Numbered from the stretch's first letter, positions 25,703 through 34,452 are shown. The stretch is 64,000 nt of DNA from Agrobacterium salinitolerans (GCF_002008225.1 NZ_MRDH01000037.1:351113-415112), one strand, 5' to 3'. Notes: generated by a model not told the origin, from the letters alone. A program made the numbers and translations.

Positions 25703-26731
25703 ATGGCGCGAAACCCTGCGACCAGCCTCAAAGATGTCGCCTTGGCGGCAGGCGTTTCAGTTGCGACCGTATCGCGGCTTCTGAACGGCACGCTGGAGCT
25801 GCCGCCAGAAACGAAAGCGCGCATCGAGGCCGCGATCCGTGAACTCAATTACGTGCCCAATCCCCATGCCAGACGTTTGAGCCGAGGGCGCTCGGACACG
25901 ATCGGCCTTGTCGTTCCTGATATTGGAAACCCGTTTTTCGGCATGCTCGTTGCGGCCGTGGAAGAAGAAGCCGACAGGCGAGGACTTGCCCTTTCGCTTT
26001 TCGCCACGCTGAACCGTACGGGTCGGGAATTGTCCTATCTTCGTCTGCTTGCCCGCAATCATGTCGATGGGCTCGTTTTCATCACGAACCACCCCAATAC
26101 CGATGAACTGGCGGAGCTGATCAATACCACCGGAAAGGTCGTGGTGGTCGATGAAGACGTGCCCGGCGCCACCGTGCCGAAACTCTTCTGCGACAATGAG
26201 CAGGGCGGTCGTCTGGCTGGCGCGCATCTGGCTATGCATGGGCATAAACATGTCCTTTATGTCGGAGGACCAGAGGAGATGATCAGTACGGAGCGTCGTT
26301 TTCGCGGTCTAAAATCTGCTCTCACCGAGCGGGTGGCGGAGGCAGAGCTTTCGATTTCCAGATATTGCGGCGCATATACAGTGGAATTTGGCCGGGCTGC
26401 CGCGCGCCGCTTTCTGGATGAGGGGCGCCCGGCAACGGCTGTTTTCGCCAGTTCGGACGAAATCGCCATCGGCTTCATCGAAGTTCTGCGATCCGAAGGC
26501 GTGCGTATCCCGCAAGATGTGTCGATGATCGGTTTCGATGATGTCGGACCGCTGCATCTGTTTGCCCCGCCGCTCACCGCCATTCACCAGCCTGTCAGCG
26601 CCATTGGCCAACGCGCCCTGTCGCTTTTGCTCGAAACCAATTGGGACCAGGAACCTCCTTTGCTGTCAGAGGAGCTATTGCCCGTCGAAATCGTCGTGCG
26701 TGAATCCGTTGCGCCGCCCGCGATCAAATAA
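25703..26731 (+). CDS. LacI-family transcriptional regulator
   Basis: A 342-residue repressor. The N-terminal helix-turn-helix (SLKDVALAAGVSVATVSRLLN, about 9-29) and the hinge helix (NPHARRLSRGRSDTIG near 55) precede a periplasmic-binding-protein-like sensor domain. The FASSDEIAIGFIEVLRSEGV segment near 250 is typical. The ATG at 25703 follows GGGAG by 4-5 nt. The GTG just before it is too close to the ribosome site. It is the first gene of the catabolic operon, 32 nt before the binding-protein gene, with two LacI-type operators in front, so it probably represses its own operon until the transported sugar or a breakdown product binds. Confidence 0.93.
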   Translation: MARNPATSLKDVALAAGVSVATVSRLLNGTLELPPETKARIEAAIRELNYVPNPHARRLSRGRSDTIGLVVPDIGNPFFGMLVAAVEEEADRRGLALSLFATLNRTGRELSYLRLLARNHVDGLVFITNHPNTDELAELINTTGKVVVVDEDVPGATVPKLFCDNEQGGRLAGAHLAMHGHKHVLYVGGPEEMISTERRFRGLKSALTERVAEAELSISRYCGAYTVEFGRAAARRFLDEGRPATAVFASSDEIAIGFIEVLRSEGVRIPQDVSMIGFDDVGPLHLFAPPLTAIHQPVSAIGQRALSLLLETNWDQEPPLLSEELLPVEIVVRESVAPPAIK

Positions 26732-26763
26732 AAAGCAACGAAACCAACAGAGGAAGAACGATA

Positions 26764-27717
26764 ATGCTGAATTTTAAACGTCGATATTTTTCCGCAGCGC
26801 TCGCTGCGACCGTTCTTGCCGGCGCGACCCTGTCTGCCGGTCTTGCCACCGCCGCCGAAAAAACAATCGCCTTGGTGCAGATCAACCAGCAGGCGCTGTT
26901 TTTCAACCAGATGAATGAAGGCGCGGAAAAGGCCGCCACGGAAGCCGGCGTCAAGCTGGTGATCTTCAACGCCAACAATGATCCCGCCGCCCAGAACAGC
27001 GCGATCGAGACCTATATCCAGCAGAAGGTGGACGGCATTGCCGTGGTCGCCATCGATGTCAACGGTATCATGCCGGCCGTAAAGCAGGCTGCTGCCGCCA
27101 ATATTCCCGTCGTCGCGATTGACGCCATTTTGCCGGAAGGGCCGCAAAAAGCGCAGATCGGCGTCGACAATGGCAAGGCGGGCGCCGACATGGGGCAATT
27201 TTTCCTCGACTACGTGAAGTCGGACATGGGCGGCAAGGCAAAGATCGGCGTCGTCGGCGCGCTGAACTCCTTCATCCAGAACATCCGCCAGAAGGGCTTT
27301 GAAGACACGATCAAGGATAAGTCCGGCATCACGACGGCTGGCGTCGTCGATGGCCAGAACGTTCAGGACACCGCTCTGTCGGCAGCGGAAAACCTCATCA
27401 CCGGCAATCCTGATATGACCGCAATTTATGCCACGGGTGAACCGGCTCTTCTTGGAGCGGTCGCCGCCGTTGAAAGCCAGAGCAAGCAGAAAGACATCAA
27501 GGTGTTTGGCTGGGACCTGACCAAACAGGCGATTGCCGGCATCGATGCGGGTTATGTCGCAGGCGTCATCCAGCAGGATCCTTCCGCCATGGGTGCAGCG
27601 GCGGTCAAGGCGCTCAAGACCGTCTCCGACGGCGGCACCGTTGAAAAGACCATAGCCGTGCCGGTTACCATCGTCACCAAGGCCAACGTCGAACCCTACC
27701 GCGCGGTCTTCAAATGA
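26764..27717 (+). CDS. Sugar ABC transporter substrate-binding protein (RbsB-like)
   Basis: A 317-residue periplasmic binding protein of the pentose/ribose (type I) family. The signal peptide is about 1-30 with the cut after GLATAA. The mature part begins EKTIALVQINQQALFFNQM. Ligand-site segments include VIFNANNDPAAQNSAIETYI near 62, VVAIDAILPEG near 116 and GVVGALNSFIQNIRQKGF. YATGEPALLGAVAAVESQ near 222 matches the position where RbsB contacts sugar with Asp or Asn residues. It is the first transporter gene, and its stop overlaps the ATPase start. The ligand is a sugar or nucleoside-like compound that I cannot name. Confidence 0.93.
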   Translation: MLNFKRRYFSAALAATVLAGATLSAGLATAAEKTIALVQINQQALFFNQMNEGAEKAATEAGVKLVIFNANNDPAAQNSAIETYIQQKVDGIAVVAIDVNGIMPAVKQAAAANIPVVAIDAILPEGPQKAQIGVDNGKAGADMGQFFLDYVKSDMGGKAKIGVVGALNSFIQNIRQKGFEDTIKDKSGITTAGVVDGQNVQDTALSAAENLITGNPDMTAIYATGEPALLGAVAAVESQSKQKDIKVFGWDLTKQAIAGIDAGYVAGVIQQDPSAMGAAAVKALKTVSDGGTVEKTIAVPVTIVTKANVEPYRAVFK

Positions 27718-28517
27718 TTGCGGCCGGACAGCACACAGGCGCTGTCGACGGCGCCGGGGGAGATATTCTCTCCCGGCAGCCCGACCGTGAAGCGCGTATC
27801 TCCCTGCGCAATATCCGCAAGACATTCGGCTCGCATCAGGCGCTTCGCGGCGTCGATCTCGATATCTTCCCTGGCGAGTGCCTCGGTCTCGTCGGCGACA
27901 ATGCGGCCGGTAAATCCACCCTCACCAAGGTGATTTCCGGCACCTACATACCCGATGAAGGCACGATCACGATGGAAGGCGAAGCCATTCGCTTTTCGGG
28001 GCCCGCCGATGCTCGTAACCGCAACATTGAAATGGTCTTTCAGGATCTGAGCCTCTGCGACCATATCGACGTCGTCGGCAATCTCTTCCTCGGACGCGAG
28101 ATTACCAGGGGGCCGTTTCTCGACCGGCCAACCATGCTTTCGGAAGCCCGCAAGATGCTGGATGCGCTGGAAATCCGCATTCCGCGTCTCACCGCAAAGG
28201 TGGAAAAACTGTCCGGTGGCCAGCGGCAGGCAATCGCCATCGCGCGGGCGGCCTCTTTCAATCCCAAGGTCCTGATCATGGACGAGCCGACATCCGCGCT
28301 CGCCGTTGCGGAGGTGGAAGCGGTGCTTTCGCTCATCAATCGCGTCAAGGCGAAGGGCGTGTCGGTCATTCTCATCACCCACCGCCTTCAGGATCTCTTT
28401 CGGGTCTGTGACCGCATCGCCGTCATGTATGAGGGCACCAAGGTGGCGGAGCGCCAGATCAACGACACCAGCCTTGAGGATCTGGTAAGGCTGATCGTGG
28501 GAGGGCAACGTCATTGA
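27714..28517 (+). CDS. Sugar ABC transporter ATP-binding protein (single-domain)
   Basis: A 267-residue ABC ATPase with one nucleotide-binding domain, unlike the two-domain RbsA. Single-domain forms such as FrcA of rhizobia pair as dimers. Walker A is GLVGDNAAGKSTL near 62, the signature VEKLSGGQRQAIAIARA near 163, Walker B VLIMDEPTSALA near 186 and the H-loop VILITHRL near 220. The first 28 residues before ISLRNIRKTFG are not part of the domain, so the true start may be internal. The start overlaps the binding-protein stop by 4 nt and its own stop overlaps the permease start by 4 nt. Confidence 0.93.
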   Translation: MIAAGQHTGAVDGAGGDILSRQPDREARISLRNIRKTFGSHQALRGVDLDIFPGECLGLVGDNAAGKSTLTKVISGTYIPDEGTITMEGEAIRFSGPADARNRNIEMVFQDLSLCDHIDVVGNLFLGREITRGPFLDRPTMLSEARKMLDALEIRIPRLTAKVEKLSGGQRQAIAIARAASFNPKVLIMDEPTSALAVAEVEAVLSLINRVKAKGVSVILITHRLQDLFRVCDRIAVMYEGTKVAERQINDTSLEDLVRLIVGGQRH

Positions 28518-29518
28518 CCGTCTATACTGAACGCGCCAAAGGCTCACCGCTTTCGGACTTTTTTGCCGAAAATGCGCAGGTGCTTTCCATCGCGGCCTTT
28601 TTTGCCCTCTGCCTGGTGTTCTTCTCCGCGACGACGGATACGTTTCTGACGGCCGGCAATCTTCTGAACGTCGTCCGTCAGGCCGCACCTATCCTGATCG
28701 TCTCCGTCGCGATGACATTCGTCATCATCACCGGCGGTATCGATCTGTCCGTCGGCTCCATGGTTGCCCTGATCAATGCCGTCGGGGCGATCCTGCTTGC
28801 AGCCGGTTACCCCTGGCCGCTGGTTGTCGTCGCCATGCTCGTGCTCGGCGGCGGCCTTGGCCTCGTGCAGGGCTGGTTCATTGCCTATCAGGGCATTCCA
28901 GCCTTCATCGTCACGCTTGCCGGCCTCTCCATCCTGCGCGGCGTTGCCCTCTATATCACGCAGGGTTATTCCGTGCCGATACCGGAAGCACCCGGTTTCT
29001 TTTACCTCGGGCGGGGTGATTTCCTCGGCATGCCCGTGCCCGCCCTGATCGGCGTCGTCGTCACCGTGATTGCCTATATCGTTCTTTCGAGCACCCGATA
29101 TGGTCGTCGCGTCGTGGCCGTCGGCTCCAATCCCGAAGCGGCGCGCCGTGTGGGAATGCCCGCCAAATGGATTCTCGCCTCCGTCTATCTGGCTGCGGGC
29201 GTGGCCTCGGCCATTGCCGGCCTGATGATTGCGGCGCGGCTAGGGTCTGGATCCTCGAATGCGGCAGTCGGGTTCGAGCTTCAGGTGGTGGCGGCCGTGG
29301 TTCTGGGCGGCACATCGCTGATGGGCGGCCGAGGCACCATTCTCGGCACGGTGCTGGGCACCATGACCATCGCCGTGATCGGCAACGGTCTGATCCTCAT
29401 GCACATCTCTCCCTTCTTCACCCAGATCGTGACGGGCGCCATCATCCTTGCCGCAATCTGGCTCAATACGCGCATCTTCACCGCGAACTTCCGCCTGGGC
29501 GCGAAGAGAAAGGGCTGA
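28514..29518 (+). CDS. Sugar ABC transporter permease (RbsC-like)
   Basis: A 334-residue inner-membrane permease of the branched-chain/ribose family with about eight to ten membrane segments. Conserved family segments are AMTFVIITGGIDLSVGSMVAL near 72, YGRRVVAVGSNPEAARRVGMP near 196 (the ATPase-contact loop) and VVLGGTSLMGGRGTILGTVLG near 264. The start is a TTG overlapping the ATPase stop (TTGA). Internal alternatives are not evident because homology begins early. Together with the two preceding genes it makes a complete importer. Confidence 0.93.
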   Translation: MTVYTERAKGSPLSDFFAENAQVLSIAAFFALCLVFFSATTDTFLTAGNLLNVVRQAAPILIVSVAMTFVIITGGIDLSVGSMVALINAVGAILLAAGYPWPLVVVAMLVLGGGLGLVQGWFIAYQGIPAFIVTLAGLSILRGVALYITQGYSVPIPEAPGFFYLGRGDFLGMPVPALIGVVVTVIAYIVLSSTRYGRRVVAVGSNPEAARRVGMPAKWILASVYLAAGVASAIAGLMIAARLGSGSSNAAVGFELQVVAAVVLGGTSLMGGRGTILGTVLGTMTIAVIGNGLILMHISPFFTQIVTGAIILAAIWLNTRIFTANFRLGAKRKG

Positions 29519-29522
29519 TGCG

Positions 29523-30590
29523 ATGACCGCGGAACTGTCTGAAGGACATATCCGGTCGGGAAAGGTCATGACCGTGCGCGGCGCAATCGCTGCGGATCAA
29601 CTCGGCGTCACGCTGATGCACGAGCACATCCTCAACGATTGCCGTTGCTGGTGGCACGCCCCCAAGACACCGGAGCGGCAATATCTTGCCGAGGGATTCG
29701 TCTGCATGGAAATCCTCGGTGAGCTGCGTCAGGATCCCTTCGTCAACAAGCACAATATCACGCTTGACGACGAACCGCTGGCGATTGCGGAACTGAAGGA
29801 TTTCGCCACGGCCGGTGGACAGACGGTTGTTGAGCCGACCTGTCAGGGTATCGGCAGAAATCCCTTGGCGCTGCGCAGGATTTCAGAGGCAACCCGGCTC
29901 AATATCGTCATGGGGGCGGGTTATTACCTTGCGTCCTCTCACCCCGAAAAGGTGGCCGGGCTGACGGTCGAAGCCATAGCCGACGAGATCGTGCACGAGG
30001 CGCTCCACGGTGTCGATGGGACCGATGTCCGCATCGGCCTGATCGGCGAAATCGGTGTTTCCGCGGATTTCACGGCAGCGGAGGAAAAATCCCTGCGGGG
30101 AGCGGCGCAGGCGCATGTTCGCACCGGCCTGCCCCTGATGGTTCATCTGCCGGGATGGCTGCGGCTGGGGCATAAGGTTCTCGACATCGTCGCGGAGCAA
30201 GGTGCGGATCTGAACCACACCGTTCTTTGCCATATGAACCCTTCCCACGCGGATATTACCTACCAGAGCGAACTCGCAGGCCGCGGCGCCTTTATCGAAT
30301 ATGACATGATCGGCATGGATTTTTTCTATGCCGACCAGCAGGTGCAGTGCCCCAGCGACGAGGATGCCGCCCGTTCGATTGTCACGCTGGCGGAGGGCGG
30401 TTACCTCGACCGCATTCTGCTTTCCCACGACGTCTTCCTGAAAATGATGCTGACGCGATATGGCGGCAATGGCTACGCCTATATTCTCAAGCACTTCCTG
30501 CCGCGCCTGAAGCGGCACGGGCTCGACGACGCCACCCTTCAAACCCTCATGCGGGATAATCCGCGCTCGGTCTTCCAGGCGAAGACCTGA
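29523..30590 (+). CDS. Phosphotriesterase-family metal-dependent hydrolase
   Basis: A 355-residue amidohydrolase-fold enzyme. Metal ligands are visible: H-x-H in GVTLMHEHIL near 36, Glu in IGLIGEIGVSADF near 177 at the place where classical phosphotriesterase has a carboxylated Lys, and His in PLMVHLPGW near 207. Further ligands are His in VLCHMNPSHADI near 237 and Asp in RILLSHDVFLK near 305. Glu in the bridging position is typical of the phosphotriesterase-homology group, several of which hydrolyse sugar lactones or related esters. ATG 29523 lies 2 nt after the permease stop, so expression is coupled to the importer. A lactonase or esterase step after uptake is the likely role. Confidence 0.88.
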   Translation: MTAELSEGHIRSGKVMTVRGAIAADQLGVTLMHEHILNDCRCWWHAPKTPERQYLAEGFVCMEILGELRQDPFVNKHNITLDDEPLAIAELKDFATAGGQTVVEPTCQGIGRNPLALRRISEATRLNIVMGAGYYLASSHPEKVAGLTVEAIADEIVHEALHGVDGTDVRIGLIGEIGVSADFTAAEEKSLRGAAQAHVRTGLPLMVHLPGWLRLGHKVLDIVAEQGADLNHTVLCHMNPSHADITYQSELAGRGAFIEYDMIGMDFFYADQQVQCPSDEDAARSIVTLAEGGYLDRILLSHDVFLKMMLTRYGGNGYAYILKHFLPRLKRHGLDDATLQTLMRDNPRSVFQAKT

Positions 30591-30614
30591 CGAAACTATG
30601 GAAATGGAAAGATC

Positions 30615-31385
30615 ATGACAAAAAAAGTGCTCCTCGTCGGTGAAAGCTGGGTCAGCTCCGCCACCCACTACAAGGGCTTCGATCAATTTGGCAGCGTGAC
30701 GTTTCACCTCGGTGCCGAGCCGCTGGTGAAAGCGCTAGACGGCAGCGAATATGAGCTGACTTACATGACAGCCCATGATGCGGTGGAAAAATTCCCCTTC
30801 GAGATGGCCGGGCTAGACGCGTATGACGTCATCATTCTCTCGGATATCGGTGCGAATTCGCTCCTGCTGCCACCCGCCGTCTGGCTGCAATCCAAGACCG
30901 TGCCGAACCGGTTGAAGCTCATCAAGGCATGGGTGGAAAAGGGCGGCGGCCTGCTGATGGTCGGCGGCTATTTTTCCTTCCAGGGCATCGACGGCAAGGC
31001 GCGCTGGCGTCGCACGCCGGTGGAAGACACCCTTCCCGTTACCTGCCTTCCGTGGGACGACCGTGTGGAAATTCCGGAGGGCTCGACAGCCGATATTCTT
31101 AAACCCGACCATCCAACCGTCGCAGGCCTTTCCGGCGAATGGCCGCTTCTGCTGGGGGTGAACGAGGTCGAGGTGCGTGACCGCGCCGATGTCGAGGTGG
31201 TTGCCCGTCTGCCGGAAGATCAGGGTTCCCATCCTTTGCTCGTCACCGGACGTTTCGGCCAGGGCCGCACGGCCGCATGGACCTCGGACATCGGCCCCCA
31301 CTGGCTCTCTCCCGCCTTCTGCGAGTGGGACGGCTATGGGCGCCTGTGGAAGAACATTCTCGGCTGGCTGACGGAAAAGCCGTGA
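30615..31385 (+). CDS. Putative glutamine-amidotransferase-like (ThuA/DUF1355-type) protein
   Basis: A 256-residue protein with a class I amidotransferase-like flavodoxin fold. MTKKVLLVGESWVSSATHY starts the domain, then YDVIILSDIGANSLLLPP near 75, KAWVEKGGGLLMVGGYFSFQ near 105, and a late GRFGQGRTAAWTSDIGPHW near 217. The catalytic Cys of true amidotransferases is not seen at the usual nucleophile elbow. The VGGYFSF position suggests a non-amidotransferase role as in ThuA-like proteins found in sugar catabolic operons. It begins 24 nt after the phosphotriesterase-like gene and ends 9 nt before the tail of the kinase gene on the other strand. Confidence 0.8.
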   Translation: MTKKVLLVGESWVSSATHYKGFDQFGSVTFHLGAEPLVKALDGSEYELTYMTAHDAVEKFPFEMAGLDAYDVIILSDIGANSLLLPPAVWLQSKTVPNRLKLIKAWVEKGGGLLMVGGYFSFQGIDGKARWRRTPVEDTLPVTCLPWDDRVEIPEGSTADILKPDHPTVAGLSGEWPLLLGVNEVEVRDRADVEVVARLPEDQGSHPLLVTGRFGQGRTAAWTSDIGPHWLSPAFCEWDGYGRLWKNILGWLTEKP

Positions 31386-31394
31386 TCGGCAGGC

Positions 31395-32291
31395 TCAGGC
31401 CCGCAGGATGGTTGTCAGTTCTTCATGGCTGGGAAAGGCGTCCTGCGTGCCACGGCGGCCGACCGTGATGGCTGCGGCCCTCGCGGCATCCTCAAGGGCA
31501 CGCGTATCCACGGCGACGCCGCGACGCGTGGCGGAGGCGAGCGCAACACCCGCGAAGCAATCGCCGGCACCCGTGGTGTCGACAATCGTGGCGGGCGCGG
31601 CCAGCACCTCGATTGCACCATTGGCAGACACGAGCACGCAGCCCTGTCCGCCGAGTGTGACGACAACGAGGCCGACGCCGGCCCGCAGCAGAAAAGCGCC
31701 GGCCTCAGCGCCACTCTCGCCTGATAGCACCTCTGCCTCGATGCGATTGAGGACGGCGATATCGATGAGCGGCAGGACGCTTGCGAACCAGGGTTGCAGG
31801 GGCGAAGGATTGAAGGCAGTCGTCAGCCCCTTTGATCTCGCCGCATGGAGAATGGCGAGGGTTGTTTCTTCCGATAGATTGCCCTGCAGGACAACGAGGT
31901 CACCCGATACGGCATCACCGAGTGCCTCCAGGGCCGCGTCTTTATCAAGCGCTGCGGCTGCCGACCAGGTGGTGATGATCGAGTTTTCGCCGTCCGGGGT
32001 CGTCAGAATGATGGAAATATCGCTACTGGTGCTGTCGACGGGAATGAGTTTTGGTGTCAGGCGTTCGCGGGCAAGCGCTTCTCTGATCGCAACGGCGCGG
32101 TCATCCCTGCCGACGGCGGCGACCAGCGTGGTTTCGACACCGCACCGCGAAAGAACGATGGCCTGGTTGCAGCCTTTGCCACCCAGACTGCGCGAGGCCT
32201 GCTCGCCGAAGATTGAAGCGCCTGCCTCGGGCAGCGCGGCAATGGAATAGGTTTCATCAAGTGCGATATTGCCGATAACAAAGGCGCGCAT
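31395..32291 (-). CDS. PfkB-family carbohydrate kinase (ribokinase-like)
   Basis: A 298-residue sugar or nucleoside kinase. It opens MRAFVIGNIALDETYSI and has PfkB signature 1 as SRSLGGKGCNQAIVLSRCG near 33. The C-terminal signature with the catalytic Asp is VDTTGAGDCFAGVALA near 245. The substrate is set by the lid region and is not predictable here. Ribokinase, 2-keto-3-deoxygluconate kinase and pseudouridine kinase all share this fold. The gene is inverted within an otherwise rightward operon: its stop is 9 nt from the amidotransferase-like stop and its ATG is 24 nt from the BtpA start. The ribosome site on the minus strand is weak. Confidence 0.9.
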   Translation of the reverse strand: MRAFVIGNIALDETYSIAALPEAGASIFGEQASRSLGGKGCNQAIVLSRCGVETTLVAAVGRDDRAVAIREALARERLTPKLIPVDSTSSDISIILTTPDGENSIITTWSAAAALDKDAALEALGDAVSGDLVVLQGNLSEETTLAILHAARSKGLTTAFNPSPLQPWFASVLPLIDIAVLNRIEAEVLSGESGAEAGAFLLRAGVGLVVVTLGGQGCVLVSANGAIEVLAAPATIVDTTGAGDCFAGVALASATRRGVAVDTRALEDAARAAAITVGRRGTQDAFPSHEELTTILRA

Positions 32292-32315
32292 GGAGAACTT
32301 TCGAAAGGGACTGAA

Positions 32316-33158
32316 ATGCAGACCATATCCGACAATGCGGCCAATGCTATCAAGGAAATTTTCGGTCGAAGCAAGGCGCTGATCGGCATGATCCATTGCC
32401 CGGCCTTTCCCGGAGCGCCGCGTTATCGCAACGCGAGCATGGATGCCATCTACGATGCGTGCATGCGCGATGCCGAACGGCTTGTCGAAGGTGGCATGCA
32501 CGGTCTGATGATCGAAAACCATGGCGACGTGCCGTTTTCCAAGCCCGACGATATCGGGCCGGAAACCTCGGCTTTCATGAGCGTGGTGACAGACCGTATC
32601 GTTCGCGCCGCCGGCGTTCCCGTTGGCGTCAACGTGCTGGCCAATGCCCCCATTCCTGCCTTCGCCATCGCCATGGCGGGCGGGGCAAAGTTCATCCGTG
32701 TCAATCAATGGGCCAATGCCTATGTGGCCAATGAGGGTTTCATGGAGGGGCGTGCAGCCGAGGCGATGCGCTACCGTTCGTTGCTGCGGGCAGAGCACAT
32801 AAAGGTTTTTGCCGACAGCCATGTCAAGCATGGCGCCCACGCCATCACGGCGGATCGTAGCATTGATGAACTGACTCGCGACCTTGCCTTCTTCGACGCC
32901 GACGGGGTCATCGCCACGGGCCAGCGCACCGGCAACAGCGCGACCCTGGAAGAAATCGAGGAAATCGGTGCGGCAACACATTTGCCGCTGCTGGTCGGGT
33001 CGGGCGTCAATGAAGGCAATATCGTCGACATCCTCAAACGCACCAGCGGCGTGATCGTAGCCTCATCGCTGAAGGAAGGCGGTGTCTGGTGGAACCCGGT
33101 CGAACTGTCCCGGGTACGTTCTTTCGTTGCAGCGGCTCAGAGCGGCCTCGATGGCTGA
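32316..33158 (+). CDS. BtpA/SgcQ family protein
   Basis: A 280-residue TIM-barrel protein of the BtpA/SgcQ family. KALIGMIHCPAFPGAPRY near 20 opens the barrel, DAERLVEGGMHGLMIENHGD near 50 follows, then GVPVGVNVLANAPIPAFAIA near 105, KVFADSHVKHGAH near 165 and a phosphate-binding-like LLVGSGVNEGNIVDIL near 230. Cyanobacterial BtpA affects photosystem I stability, while SgcQ belongs to an uncharacterised sugar operon of E. coli. The reaction is unknown, and the GSG loop suggests a phosphorylated ligand. AAAGGGA lies 5 nt before the ATG. It could use the phosphosugar made by the adjacent kinase. Confidence 0.88.
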   Translation: MQTISDNAANAIKEIFGRSKALIGMIHCPAFPGAPRYRNASMDAIYDACMRDAERLVEGGMHGLMIENHGDVPFSKPDDIGPETSAFMSVVTDRIVRAAGVPVGVNVLANAPIPAFAIAMAGGAKFIRVNQWANAYVANEGFMEGRAAEAMRYRSLLRAEHIKVFADSHVKHGAHAITADRSIDELTRDLAFFDADGVIATGQRTGNSATLEEIEEIGAATHLPLLVGSGVNEGNIVDILKRTSGVIVASSLKEGGVWWNPVELSRVRSFVAAAQSGLDG

Positions 33159-33171
33159 AAAGGAGACAGCA

Positions 33172-34452
33172 ATGGCAAAACTTTCGATCAACGGCGAGAG
33201 ACTGCTGGCAAATCTTGATCGATTTGCGGCGATCGGCGCGACTGAAAAGGGCGGCGTCAACCGGCAGGCATTGACCGTGCTGGATCGAGAGGCGAGACGA
33301 CTGCTGGCGAAACTCGCCATTGATCGGGGTTTTTCCGTGTTTCAGGATCCCCTTGCCAATCTTTTCATTCGCAGGAGTGGCCGCGACGAGAGCCTTGCAC
33401 CGCTTCTGATCGGCAGCCATCTGGATAGCCAGCCGTCAGGCGGCCGGTTTGATGGAGCGCTGGGAACGCTTTCGGCATTCGAGGTTCTCGAAACGCTCGA
33501 AGATTTCGGAATCGATACGGAGCGCCCCATTGAGGTGGTCGCCTTCACCAATGAGGAAGGCTGCCGCTTCGCTCCCGGCTGCATGGGTTCCATGGCTTTT
33601 GCTTCCGGTAATATCCCCGACAACTGGCTTCATCTTGTGGCAACGGATGACGGCGCCGGTTTTGCAGGTGAGCTTGACGCCACCCTTAAAAGCCTGCCGG
33701 AAGCGACCATGCGCGATCTTGGTTTTCCGGTCTTTGCTTTTGTCGAGGTGCATATAGAGCAGGGTCCATCCCTTGAAAAACAGGGCATTCCCATCGGGAT
33801 CGTGACGGGCATACAGGGCACACGCTGGCTGAAGGTGTCAATCACCGGCCAGACCGCCCATGCAGGCACAACAGCCTTGGCATACAGACGCGATCCCTTT
33901 CATGCGGCGGTCAATGCACTGGGATCGCTTTTCCCCGCCATGATGCCGCAGGATCCTGCGGCCCGGTTCACCGTCGGCCGAATGGCGTTGCAACCTGGCG
34001 CCGTCAATGCCATTCCACAATCCGTGACTTTTACCGTCGATATCAGGCATCCATCATCAGAAACACTCACCAAGATGGAGAGCAAAATCCGCGCGATCGT
34101 GCACGAAGCTGCGACGGGCCAAAAGTGCGACGCGACGATTGAACAGATATTCGACATGTCACCCGCGAATTTCCAGGATAGCATCGTCTCGGCATTGGAC
34201 CGCGCTGCGCGGGAGCGTGGTTTTCCGACCGAACGCATGTTGTCGGGCGCATTTCACGATGCACTTTTTATGAATAGGGTCGCCCCATCAGCCATGATTT
34301 TTGTTCCGTGCCGCGATGGTCTCAGTCATAACGAGGCAGAACATGTTGAACCTGAACATAGCATGGCGGGATGCGACATGCTTTTAGCTTCGGTTCTTCA
34401 AATCCTGCCATTGGTCACCTTCGAAGACCCTGGGCAGGATATGTGCACATGA
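33172..34452 (+). CDS. M20-family Zn amidohydrolase (carbamoylase/allantoate type)
   Basis: A 426-residue enzyme of the hydantoinase/carbamoylase family, whose members hydrolyse N-carbamoyl amino acids, ureidopropionate, allantoate or ureidoglycolate. Metal ligands are His and Asp in LIGSHLDSQPSGGRFDGALG near 80, the Glu pair in VVAFTNEEGCRFAPGC near 125, His in FVEVHIEQGP near 192 and the late His in GLSHNEAEHV. The dimerisation/lid domain includes GQTAHAGTTALAYRRDP near 225. AAGGAGA stands 5 nt before ATG 33172. The open frame extends 30 codons upstream through the end of the BtpA gene without homology. It is the last gene of the locus and implies that the substrate carries an amide or ureido group. 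Confidence 0.9.
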   Translation: MAKLSINGERLLANLDRFAAIGATEKGGVNRQALTVLDREARRLLAKLAIDRGFSVFQDPLANLFIRRSGRDESLAPLLIGSHLDSQPSGGRFDGALGTLSAFEVLETLEDFGIDTERPIEVVAFTNEEGCRFAPGCMGSMAFASGNIPDNWLHLVATDDGAGFAGELDATLKSLPEATMRDLGFPVFAFVEVHIEQGPSLEKQGIPIGIVTGIQGTRWLKVSITGQTAHAGTTALAYRRDPFHAAVNALGSLFPAMMPQDPAARFTVGRMALQPGAVNAIPQSVTFTVDIRHPSSETLTKMESKIRAIVHEAATGQKCDATIEQIFDMSPANFQDSIVSALDRAARERGFPTERMLSGAFHDALFMNRVAPSAMIFVPCRDGLSHNEAEHVEPEHSMAGCDMLLASVLQILPLVTFEDPGQDMCT

